Below, one piece after another: positions 1-5,524 of a stretch of 5,671 nt of DNA. The DNA is from Actinobacteria bacterium ATB1 (lineage in GTDB: Bacteria > Actinomycetota > Acidimicrobiia > UBA2766): positions 1 through 5,671 of the forward strand of contig QWHP01000209.1 of NCBI GenBank assembly GCA_021404985.1, given 5' to 3'. The first letter of the stretch is position 1. The number at the start of each line of letters is the position of its first letter. The notes below the pieces were generated by a model. That model was not told the DNA's origin. It ran no database searches and saw only the letters and a list, made by a program, of their open reading frames with translations. A program made the translations under genes and the position numbers.

Positions 1-888
1 GCTGCGCTCTTCGCCAGCGAGTCCCAGATCTACTCTCGCTTCGGGTTCGGCCCCGCCGCCCATGACAGCCGATGGACTCTGGACACGCAGACGACCCGAT
101 TGCGCGACGACCTCCCCCGGCCGGCCGGTACGGTGCGCTTCATGGACAATGCGAAAGCGTTGGAGGTCCTGCCCGCTGTGTACGAGAGCGTTCGCAGGAG
201 CGTCCCCGGTCACATGCACCTGTCGTCGGGATGGTGGCGACGCCTGCTCGTCCACGCTGAGGCGCACGCGGGCTTCGGGGTGCAGCGTATCGCCGTGTAC
301 GAAGAGGGTGGGGTCCCCGGCGGATTCGCCGTCTTCCGGCAGCGCGGCGACTGGTCCGGTCATGTCGCACGCGGGACCGTGCTGGTCGAGTCCTTGGTCT
401 GTGCGACCCCGGACGCGGAGACCGCCCTCTGGGGGCTGCTGTGCTCGATCGATCTGTTCCCTCTGGTCCGCGCGGCGTTCCGGCCCGCACCCGAGCCGCT
501 GCAAATGCTCCTCGCCGACGGTCGACAGCTCAACCCGACCGTCGTCGACAACCTCTGGCTGCGGATCCTCGACGTCCCGGGTGCCCTCGCCGCGCGCACC
601 TACCCGGTCGAGTCGGTCCTCACACTCGAACTGCAGGACGACCTCGTCGCCGAGAACTCGGGACGCTGGCTGCTCGAAGCAGGACCCGATGGAGTGGCCG
701 TCACACGGACGGACAGGATCCCGGACGTCACGACCGACGTCTCCACGCTCGCAACGTTCCTGCTGGGCTCCGGCCGGGTCGACCCCCCGAGGATCGGCGG
801 ATCCCTCACCGGGGACAAACGCTCACTCGCCACGCTCCAGGCGCTCTTCTCGTGGCCCGTCACCGCGCTCTGCCCGTTCCTCTTCTAG
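1..888 (+). CDS. Eis-family GNAT N-acetyltransferase, C-terminal part (5' end outside window)
   Basis: The frame is open from base 1 to TAG at 886-888 (295 residues visible). Near the left edge it reads LFASESQIYSRFGFGPA, resembling the Eis-type segment where the acetyl-CoA fold ends in an (I)YGRFGYG-like motif; its tyrosine may correspond to the general-acid Tyr of Mycobacterium Eis. The middle (DNLWLRILDVPGALAARTY) and the last part (LTGDKRSLATLQALF) match the Eis layout of a second GNAT-like region followed by a sterol-carrier-protein-like domain. The chain ends in Phe, as in Eis, whose C-terminal carboxylate takes part in catalysis. Family members are about 400 residues, so roughly the first 110 are missing. 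Known members are cytosolic and acetylate amines such as aminoglycosides and lysine side chains; the substrate here cannot be told. An internal TTG at 100 opens the same frame, but the homologous sequence upstream of it argues against using it as the start. Confidence 0.85.
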   Translation, partial: AALFASESQIYSRFGFGPAAHDSRWTLDTQTTRLRDDLPRPAGTVRFMDNAKALEVLPAVYESVRRSVPGHMHLSSGWWRRLLVHAEAHAGFGVQRIAVYEEGGVPGGFAVFRQRGDWSGHVARGTVLVESLVCATPDAETALWGLLCSIDLFPLVRAAFRPAPEPLQMLLADGRQLNPTVVDNLWLRILDVPGALAARTYPVESVLTLELQDDLVAENSGRWLLEAGPDGVAVTRTDRIPDVTTDVSTLATFLLGSGRVDPPRIGGSLTGDKRSLATLQALFSWPVTALCPFLF

Positions 889-894
889 TTGCAC

Positions 895-1017
895 GGGGCT
901 TCGCCCCAGCCCGGCCGCATCGTGAGCCACGCCCGACGCATCCGCCTACGCCTCGGCTGGGCCTGGCCCTGGACCCCAGCCGCTCTCGCGGGATACGAGC
1001 GCCTCGACCGCCTCCCG
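895..1017 (+). pseudogene. IS1380-family transposase C-terminal remnant
   Basis: Directly after the acetyltransferase stop, the same frame stays open to TGA at 1120-1122. Part of it reads GRIVSHARRIRLRL, then WAWPW, then LAGYERLDRLP. From memory this looks like the extreme C-terminus of IS1380-type DDE transposases: a HARR-(x)-LRL strand, a WPW motif and a final LxRLRALP-like helix. Only about 40 residues are present. The catalytic DDE domain, a start with a ribosome-binding site and recognisable terminal inverted repeats are absent, so this is a dead fragment and not an expressed gene. A short GC hairpin (GGGGC-TTC-GCCCC, 895-907) falls at its left edge; it has no T-tract. The match is by motif recognition, not alignment, so a chance resemblance in GC-rich DNA is possible. 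Confidence 0.45.
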
Positions 1018-1080
1018 GTCACCTGGCCCCACAAGCCAGCCCCGGGACGAAAGACACAGAGCGATTCCGACGCTCCTATT

Positions 1081-1109
1081 GATGCCAAGCATCTCGTTTC
1101 TGTTTCTGT
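1081..1109 (+). terminator. Possible weak terminator hairpin in AT-richer pocket
   Basis: GATGC-CAA-GCATC (1081-1093) is a perfect 5-bp stem with a 3-base loop. On the plus strand it is followed by TCG and two copies of TTTCTG (1097-1108), a T-rich but interrupted tail. It lies about 190 bases after the acetyltransferase gene, in the convergent gap, and could end that transcript. The stem is short and the T-run imperfect. The surrounding 1060-1120 stretch is visibly less GC-rich than its neighbours and may instead be the end of a mobile element. Confidence 0.25.
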
Positions 1110-1119
1110 CGGTGGCAGT

Positions 1120-1366
1120 TGACTGGCGGACCTGATCTCGGTGCTGCTCTTGCCTCCATCGCAGCGGCGGTCGAGACAAGCTCGCCGATCGCAGGGCCGC
1201 GGATACGGTCCCGGAGCCCATCTGGGCCGGCGATGACGAGGTGGCGCATCTGGGTGAGCCCCGCCGGGCGCTGGGAACGGGCGGAACGTCTGGCGATCAG
1301 GCCGGCACACCTCGACAACCCCGACACCACTCTTTCGCGGAAACGCGCGTCCCCACCCGACCAATC
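1120..1366 (-). pseudogene. IS110-family transposase internal fragment
   Basis: On the minus strand a frame is open from after TGA (1367-1369) down to TAG at 1076-1078. Its middle reads ARRSARSQRPAGLTQMRHL and then VIAGPDGLRDRIRG, followed by LVSTAA. This closely resembles the linker region of IS110 transposases, typically VARRSAVKARTQAxNQMRxLxxTAPxxLRxxLRG. About 60-80 residues are recognisable out of roughly 350-400 in the family. The N-terminal RuvC-like DEDD domain and the C-terminal Transposase_20 domain with its serine are both missing, so it is a remnant. The sequence left of about 1140 (VNCHRQKQKRDAWHQ) no longer looks like IS110. The GTG at 1330 is not a credible start. No bridge-RNA-bearing end can be recognised, because the element's ends are gone. 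Confidence 0.6.
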
Positions 1367-1383
1367 TCACGAATGATCCGGGC

Positions 1384-1402
1384 TTCGCGCTCAGCTCGCG
1401 AA
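1384..1402 (-). terminator. Hairpin downstream of the acyl-CoA ligase gene
   Basis: TTCGCG (1384-1389) pairs perfectly with CGCGAA (1397-1402) across a 7-base loop. The hairpin begins 23 bases past the ligase stop codon. No T-tract follows on either strand, so it is not a standard intrinsic terminator. It may protect the 3' end or end transcription weakly, or be incidental in GC-rich DNA. The rest of 1367-1425 shows no other feature. Confidence 0.3.
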
Positions 1403-1425
1403 CCGATCTCCAACGGCGCCGGCTC

Positions 1426-3063
1426 TCACGACTCGACGACGATCTCGAGGTCTCCGTCCTCGTGGCGTGCGCGCAGGACCTTCTTGTCGAACTTGCCGAC
1501 GCTCGTCCGGGGAACCTGGTCGACGAACGCCCAACGTTCGGGAATCCACCACTTCGCCACCCGCCCGTCGAGGTGGTCGCGGAGCTGGGCAGCGCTGATC
1601 TCGACGCCGGGCTTCGCAACGACGCAGGCGAGGGGGCGCTCACCCCACTTCTCGTCCTCGGCGCCGATCACGGCCGCCTCGAGGACCGAGTCGTGGGCCA
1701 TGATCTCGTTCTCGAGCTCGACGGACGAGATCCACTCCCCTCCGCTCTTGATGACGTCCTTTGCCCTGTCGGTGATCTGCACGAACCCGTTGGGTTCGAC
1801 GGTCCCCACGTCGCCCGTGCGGAGCCAGCCGTCGTGGAACTTCTCCGAATCGTCGTCCCCGTAGTAGGACCCGGTGATCCAGGGGCCTCGGACCTCGATC
1901 TCTCCGACCGCCTCGCCGTCCCAGGGGAGCTCGGATCCACCGTCGTCCACGATGCGGAGGGCGACGCCGGCGACGACCCTCCCCGTCCGGGCGCGCCAGT
2001 CCATCTCCTCCTCCGGTGCCACGCCCTTGGGCGGACGCGCTATGGCTCCCAGAGGGCTCGTCTCGGTCATTCCCCATGCCTGGACGATCTCGACGCCGTG
2101 GCGCTCCTCGAACGCCTCCATGAGACTGCGCGGCACGGCGGAGCCACCGCAGACCACGAGCCGGAACGAGGACAGGTCCACCTCGTGATCCTCGGCGTGG
2201 TGGAGCAGATCGTTCCAGATCGTCGGGACCGCACCCGCGATCGTGGGACGCTCGTCCGCTATCAGCCGGGCGAGTGGTTCGGCCTGCAGGAAACGTCCGG
2301 GCATGACAAAGTCGCACCCGGTCATCCAGGCGGCGTACGGCAGGCCCCACGCCATCGCGTGGAACATGGGGACGACCGGCAGCACCCTGTCCGTCTCGAG
2401 GAGCCCTATTGAGGATGCCGCGCAGGCGGCAAGTGAGTGGAGGTACGTCGAACGGTGGCTGTAAACGACACCCTTGGGATGGCCGGTCGTGCCGCTCGTG
2501 TAGCACATCGCTGCGGCTGCGGCCTCGTCGAGGGAAGGCCACTCCGGACTCGCCTCGGCCCCGGCGAGAAGCCCCTCGTACCTGAGCACGTCGCCGAGGC
2601 CGGAGGCATCGCCCTCGCCGACGACCACGAAGTGCTCGACCGTCGTCAGCTCCTCCTTGGCACGGGCGAGCAGGGGGACGAGCGAGTCGTCGACGATGAC
2701 GACCCTGTCCGCTGCATGGTTGACGACGTATGCGAGTTGCTCGGGAAAGAGCCTGATGTTGAGGGTGTGGAGCACGGCCCCCATGCAGGGGACCGCCATG
2801 TACACCTCGAGGTGCTCCTGGGTGTTCCATGAGAACGTGCCCACGCGGTCGCCGGGCCGAATGCCCAGCCCGGAGAGCGCGCCGGCGAGCCGCTCCACAC
2901 GCTCGCCTACCTCTGCGAACGTCGCCCGGCGCGTGCTCTCCCCCTCGAATGTGGCGACCTCGCTCCCGGCGTGGACGCGCTTTCCGTGGCGGAAGATGTC
3001 CGCGATCGCGAGCTGGTGGGGCTGCATGGTGCTCGCCATCGGGTTGCCGGTTCCTGAGCTCAT
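1426..3063 (-). CDS. Fatty-acyl-CoA ligase (AMP-forming, medium/long-chain, AlkK/FadD-like)
   Basis: This 545-residue enzyme has a normal family length. It activates a fatty acid with ATP to an acyl-adenylate and then forms the CoA thioester, probably in the cytosol. All adenylate-forming (ANL superfamily) motifs are present: the P-loop YTSGTTGHPKGV (residues 188-199), YSHRS (201-205), VPMFHAMAWG (231-240), GGSAVP (306-311), WGMTETSP (330-337), DGWLRTGDVG (411-420, with the ribose-binding Asp418), the hinge DRAKDVIKSGGEWIS (432-446), and PRTSVGKFDKK (518-528) with the catalytic Lys524. Motif spacing and the WWIPE segment before the last motif favour fatty-acid ligases over acetyl-CoA synthetase; chain length cannot be read. 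The ATG at 3063 is chosen because GGGAGGG (3067-3073) lies just upstream. The same frame is open to 3648, but that stretch overlaps arsC and is not coding. The gene follows arsC by 77 bases on the same strand; I found no convincing promoter in the gap, so read-through from the ars operon is possible. Confidence 0.95.
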   Translation of the reverse strand: MSSGTGNPMASTMQPHQLAIADIFRHGKRVHAGSEVATFEGESTRRATFAEVGERVERLAGALSGLGIRPGDRVGTFSWNTQEHLEVYMAVPCMGAVLHTLNIRLFPEQLAYVVNHAADRVVIVDDSLVPLLARAKEELTTVEHFVVVGEGDASGLGDVLRYEGLLAGAEASPEWPSLDEAAAAAMCYTSGTTGHPKGVVYSHRSTYLHSLAACAASSIGLLETDRVLPVVPMFHAMAWGLPYAAWMTGCDFVMPGRFLQAEPLARLIADERPTIAGAVPTIWNDLLHHAEDHEVDLSSFRLVVCGGSAVPRSLMEAFEERHGVEIVQAWGMTETSPLGAIARPPKGVAPEEEMDWRARTGRVVAGVALRIVDDGGSELPWDGEAVGEIEVRGPWITGSYYGDDDSEKFHDGWLRTGDVGTVEPNGFVQITDRAKDVIKSGGEWISSVELENEIMAHDSVLEAAVIGAEDEKWGERPLACVVAKPGVEISAAQLRDHLDGRVAKWWIPERWAFVDQVPRTSVGKFDKKVLRARHEDGDLEIVVES

Positions 3064-3066
3064 CGA

Positions 3067-3073
3067 CCCTCCC
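3067..3073 (-). promoter_or_regulatory. Ribosome-binding site of the acyl-CoA ligase
   Basis: GGGAGGG on the minus strand ends 3 bases before the ATG at 3063; the GGAGG core is 4 bases away. The spacing is short, but no comparable site precedes the in-frame ATG eight codons later, so this decides the start. Confidence 0.6.
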
Positions 3074-3140
3074 GGAGTCTCGTGTCCAGAGCGGCAAACT
3101 ACCTTTCGCCGCCCCCGGACGGCACCGCCCCGACGGAGGC

Positions 3141-3596
3141 TCAGGCGGCCCCGGGGGCGGGCTCGCCGCCTCCGAGCTCCGCGAGCAGTCCCAGGACACG
3201 GCCTTCGATCTCGTCCCGGATCTGGCGGACCGTGTCGACGTCCTGTCCGGCCGGGTCGTCCACGACCCAGTCGAGATAACGCTTGCCCGGATAGAAGGGG
3301 CAGGCGTCGCCACATCCCATCGTTATCACGACATCCGCTGCCATCACGGCGTCGTCTGTGAGGGGCTTGGGGAACTCCTTCGAGAGGTCGATGCCGAGCT
3401 CTTCCATCACCTCGACGACGGCGGGGTTGATCTCGGATGCCGGCGCCGAACCGGCGGATCGGACACTCACACGGCCCGCCGCGTGCATGTCGAGGAGCGC
3501 AGCAGCCATCTGCGAGCGGCCCGCGTTGTGTACGCACACGAACAGGACTTCGGGCGCCGTCCCGGCCCGCCCCGGCCCGCCGGATCCGGTCTTCAC
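3141..3596 (-). CDS. arsC: Arsenate reductase, low-molecular-weight phosphatase family
   Basis: This 151-residue protein is an LMW-PTPase-type ArsC, which reduces arsenate to arsenite in the cytosol. The anion-binding loop is CVHNAGRS (residues 21-28), with nucleophile Cys21 and Arg27 in the CX5R signature. Further landmarks are SAGS (47-50), GIDLSKEFPKPL (68-79), MGCGDACPFYPGKRYLDW (93-110) and DDPAG (113-117) with the general-acid Asp. Cys95 and Cys99 stand where thioredoxin-coupled enzymes keep their resolving cysteines, though closer together than the C82/C89 pair of the plasmid pI258 enzyme. The electron donor (thioredoxin, or mycothiol/mycoredoxin as in Corynebacterium) is therefore open. 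Translation starts at GTG, which overlaps the TGA of the channel gene as GTGA, with GAGGAGG well placed upstream. The N-terminal extension before the catalytic strand is Gly/Pro-rich and encoded by a 10-bp tandem duplication. It is the third gene of arsR-aqpS-arsC. Confidence 0.95.
   Translation of the reverse strand: MKTGSGGPGRAGTAPEVLFVCVHNAGRSQMAAALLDMHAAGRVSVRSAGSAPASEINPAVVEVMEELGIDLSKEFPKPLTDDAVMAADVVITMGCGDACPFYPGKRYLDWVVDDPAGQDVDTVRQIRDEIEGRVLGLLAELGGGEPAPGAA
3561..3580. repeat. Perfect 10-bp tandem duplication in the 5' end of arsC
   Basis: CCCGGCCCGC occurs twice in direct succession. It encodes part of the Gly/Pro-rich N-terminal extension of ArsC, ahead of the catalytic loop. The unit is not a multiple of three, so gain or loss of one copy would frameshift the gene before its active site. 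Confidence 0.8.
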
Positions 3597-4348
3597 AGCT
3601 GCGCCTCCTCGTGCAGATCCTCGCGTGTGGTCGTCCCCGGCAGGTCACCGAAGGGCTCGAGAGCGGGTTCCGGTACGTCGACGGTCGGATGCAGTGCGTC
3701 GACGGCGACGACCGCCAGCACGGCGCCGGCGACCTGCGCGATCACGAACGCCGGCACCGATTCCGGGGCGATTCCCGTGAACGTGTCGCTGAACATGCGC
3801 GCGACCGTGACGGCGGGGTTCGCGAAGCTCGTCGAGGACGACCACCAGTAGGCGGCAGTGATGTACGCGCCGACGGCGAACGGCGCCATCCAAGCACGGC
3901 CGGACCTGATGATCGCGTAGATCATGAACACCAACCCGAAGGTCGCAACCGTCTCGGACAGCCAGAGCCCCCCGCCGGAACGCACCTGGGTCGACATCGA
4001 GATCGCTGACAGGTCGAACATGAGGTTCGCGAGCACCGTCCCCAGGATCCCACCGGCGAGCTGGGCCGCCACGTACACGAGGGCGTCGGGAGTTGCGATC
4101 CCCCCGAGCAGCCGCGTGGAGAGCGTGACCGCCGGGTTCAGGTGCGCGCCGGAGATGGGCCCGACGGCGAGGATGATCGCCACGAGGGCGGCGCCCGTCG
4201 CGATGGCGTTCTCGAGCAGGGCGAGTCCCGTGTCGTTCGGGCTCATGTTCGCGGCAGCGATTCCCGATCCGACGACTGCAGCCACGAGCAGACAAGTCCC
4301 CAAGGCCTCCGCCACGGCGCGCCGCCACAGCGGTGGTGTGGCACTCAA
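3593..4348 (-). CDS. aqpS: MIP-family channel, AqpS-like aquaglyceroporin (arsenite channel)
   Basis: This 251-residue membrane channel has six predicted helices in two halves, each with an NPA loop: SGAHLNPAVT (residues 66-75) and SFANPAVTVARMFSDTFTGI (174-193). The residue after the second NPA is Val180, where classical aquaporins and GlpF have the selectivity-filter Arg. A Val at this place, followed by the ARMFSDTF type of sequence, is as I recall it for AqpS of Sinorhizobium ars operons. That channel lets neutral arsenite leave the cell by facilitated diffusion. The position between arsR and arsC supports the same job here. The C-terminal tail (about 219-251) is acidic, Pro-rich and probably cytosolic. 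The start is TTG, overlapping the arsR stop as TTGA; no clear Shine-Dalgarno precedes it, so translation probably depends on coupling to arsR. A GTG at codon 12 is a less likely alternative, because it would remove the start of the first helix region. Confidence 0.9.
   Translation of the reverse strand: MSATPPLWRRAVAEALGTCLLVAAVVGSGIAAANMSPNDTGLALLENAIATGAALVAIILAVGPISGAHLNPAVTLSTRLLGGIATPDALVYVAAQLAGGILGTVLANLMFDLSAISMSTQVRSGGGLWLSETVATFGLVFMIYAIIRSGRAWMAPFAVGAYITAAYWWSSSTSFANPAVTVARMFSDTFTGIAPESVPAFVIAQVAGAVLAVVAVDALHPTVDVPEPALEPFGDLPGTTTREDLHEEAQL
3604..3610 (-). promoter_or_regulatory. Ribosome-binding site of arsC
   Basis: GAGGAGG on the minus strand lies 7 bases before the GTG start at 3596, inside the last codons of the channel gene. 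It is the strongest Shine-Dalgarno match in the ars operon and supports the GTG start that overlaps the upstream stop. Confidence 0.75.
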
Positions 4349-4671
4349 CAGCAGGGCCGCCTGTCAGGAGGGGCCGCGCCGTCCCCTACGGCTCGCAGCC
4401 CAACGAGGAAGTCCGCTGCCTCGGCGACCGCCTCCGGCTCCAACCGGTAGTACGTCCAGTAGCTGTGCCTCGAGGTCCCGACGAGCCCGGCCTGCCGCAG
4501 GATCCTCAGATGATGTGAGACCAGGCTCTGGGACATGCCGAGGTCGTCGACGAGATGGCAGACGCAGAGCTCCTCGAGCGCGAGTGCCGCCACGATCCTC
4601 GAACGGTTCGGCTCGCCGAGGGCCCGCAGCGTCGCCGCCACCACTGGCCGGACATCCAGATCAATCTGCAT
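4345..4671 (-). CDS. arsR: ArsR-family arsenic-responsive repressor
   Basis: This is a 108-residue winged-helix protein of the ArsR/SmtB family, which binds its operator as a dimer and leaves it when As(III) or Sb(III) binds cysteines. It shows LGEPNRSRIVAAL (residues 18-30), then ELCVCHLVDDLGMSQSLVS (34-52), where the metal-site helix leads into the recognition helix, then HHLRILRQAGLV (53-64) and the wing HSYWTYYRL (69-77). Cys36 and Cys38 match the first two ligands of the E. coli-type CVCDLC site. The third cysteine of that site is replaced by Val41, but the protein ends in Cys107-Cys108. The ATG at 4671 lies inside a palindromic operator and close to a promoter, with no Shine-Dalgarno, so the mRNA is probably leaderless. 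It is first in the ars operon and presumably autoregulates it. Its stop overlaps the channel's TTG start. It begins 9 bases after the glycosyltransferase remnant stop. Confidence 0.95.
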   Translation of the reverse strand: MQIDLDVRPVVAATLRALGEPNRSRIVAALALEELCVCHLVDDLGMSQSLVSHHLRILRQAGLVGTSRHSYWTYYRLEPEAVAEAADFLVGLRAVGDGAAPPDRRPCC

Positions 4672-4681
4672 TGATTTGGAT
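4654..4681. promoter_or_regulatory. Palindromic ArsR operator spanning the arsR start codon
   Basis: The site reads ATCCA (4654-4658), G, ATCAA (4660-4664), TCTGCA, TTGAT (4671-4675), T, TGGAT (4677-4681). Both 5-base arms match perfectly as inverted repeats, and only the bases at 4659 and 4676 break the 28-bp symmetry outside the spacer. ATCAA-N6-TTGAT is the core described for ArsR-type operators. The right end touches the -10 element, and the left half lies within codons 2-6 of arsR, so bound ArsR would block RNA polymerase at the transcription start. Confidence 0.85.
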
Positions 4682-4709
4682 TATGCCGTGTCGAGGGGCT
4701 GCCTGTCCA
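4680..4709 (-). promoter_or_regulatory. arsR operon promoter (sigma-70/SigA type), probably leaderless
   Basis: On the minus strand, TGGACA (4709-4704) and CATAAT (4685-4680) are separated by 18 bases; each matches the consensus at five of six positions. The A of the arsR ATG is 9 bases past the last base of the -10 box, so transcription should start at or within about 3 bases of the start codon. The -35 box lies in codons of the glycosyltransferase tail, and the -10 box contains that gene's TAA stop. Confidence 0.7.
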
Positions 4710-5524
4710 CCCTCGCTCCGTCCGCTCCCCCCGCCCCGTTGCCCACGGCGCCGTCGGACACGAGACCGTGCGTCGTCTTCTCCCAGTGGAACGGGTCGAA
4801 CACGAGTTGGACCACTGCCCTCACCGCGGCGATCGTCATCAGAACCCAGTACAAGGGGACCAGGAGCGCGGCCCACAGCAGGTCGTCACGGCCGACGACC
4901 CAGAGCGTCGCGACGGTCAGATAGAGGATCGTGAAGTTCCCCAGGACCCAGGCGAGGGCACCTAGGTGGACGCATACCCGGGGAAGATGACCTCCACGAA
5001 GCTTGGCTGGGCGACGATGTAGACGACGGCCAGCGCCCAGAAGACGGTGTTGAAGACGGCGAGCAGTGGGGTCCCGAGGACGAAGAGGAAGAGGTCCGTA
5101 ATGCCGCGTACACCGAGGTCACGCCACGCTGATACCGGCCTTCGCAGATGTACCAGCGTCGTTACTAGATAGCCCTTGTGCCAGCGTGAGCGCTGCTTCA
5201 CCCAGTTCACGAGGTCGTTGTTGGGCTCCTCGAGGGTCAGGGAGTCGAGGACGCCGATCCTGTACCCGTTGCACTGCAAGCGGATACCGAGGTCCGCGTC
5301 CTCGGTGACGTTGAGGCGTCCCAGGCGCCGACGGCCGCCAGCGCGTCACGCCTGAAGTGGTTCGACGTGCCACCGAGTGGCACGATCCCACGCGCCGAGA
5401 CGAGCCCGGGCAGGTAGCACGCGAACCAGGTGCTGTATTCGGTGGAGAACCAACGCGTCAGCAGGTTGCGCCGGCTCTCGTAGAAGTTGAGCTTCCCCTG
5501 CAGGCAGGCCCACTCGGGACCCAG
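4681..5524 (-). pseudogene. Membrane glycosyltransferase family 2, truncated N-terminus and two frameshifts
   Basis: Three successive minus-strand frames together give the second half of a processive-type GT2. The first frame (to about 5315) has [20 protein letters not shown] and [13 protein letters not shown], up to GAWDA. The second (about 5314-4975) has [12 protein letters not shown] with the catalytic-base-type Asp, QRSRWHKGYL (QxxRW motif) and a hydrophobic stretch to IFPGYA. The third (about 4974-4681) has HLGALAWVLGNF, two more membrane segments, the characteristic end FHWEKTTHGL and a polar tail to TAA at 4681-4683. Each junction is explained by one lost base: GCC-TTC-AAC read as GCCTCAAC near 5314, and one base missing after GCG near 4973. 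The N-terminal nucleotide-sugar-binding half is replaced by thiolase sequence. Intact relatives transfer sugars to polysaccharide or lipid acceptors at the cytoplasmic membrane. Both frameshifts could be sequencing indels, but even corrected the gene lacks its N-terminal half. Confidence 0.8.

Noticed and set aside
100..102. TTG at 100 as the start of the acetyltransferase
   Set aside because: Eis-like sequence (SESQIYSRFGFGPA) continues in frame upstream to base 1, so the gene is cut by the window edge and does not start there.
895..907. GGGGC-TTC-GCCCC hairpin as intrinsic terminator of the acetyltransferase
   Set aside because: It is perfectly paired but has no following T-tract on the plus strand, and it coincides with the start of the transposase remnant. 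GC-rich sequence makes such stems common.
62..1082. Two long plus-strand frames (62-925 and 441-1082) over the acetyltransferase
   Set aside because: Both are Ser/Arg/Pro-rich out-of-phase readings of the Eis-family gene, which has recognisable motifs in the remaining phase.
1462..2412. 316-residue plus-strand open frame opposite the ligase
   Set aside because: It is the antisense phase of a well-conserved AMP-binding gene in high-GC DNA; the composition is biased and no motif is recognisable.
1640..3313. 557-residue minus-strand open frame overlapping the ligase
   Set aside because: It is the ligase sequence read in the wrong phase, extremely Arg/Gly/Pro-rich, with no domain.
3064..3648. 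N-terminal extension of the acyl-CoA ligase frame (open to 3648, giving 740 residues)
   Set aside because: The extension is Arg/Gly-rich with no family similarity and lies over arsC, which is clearly coding in another frame. A ribosome-binding site precedes the ATG at 3063.
2829..3851. 340-residue plus-strand open frame across ligase start, arsC and channel end
   Set aside because: It lies antisense to three well-supported genes, with low-complexity Arg-rich composition.
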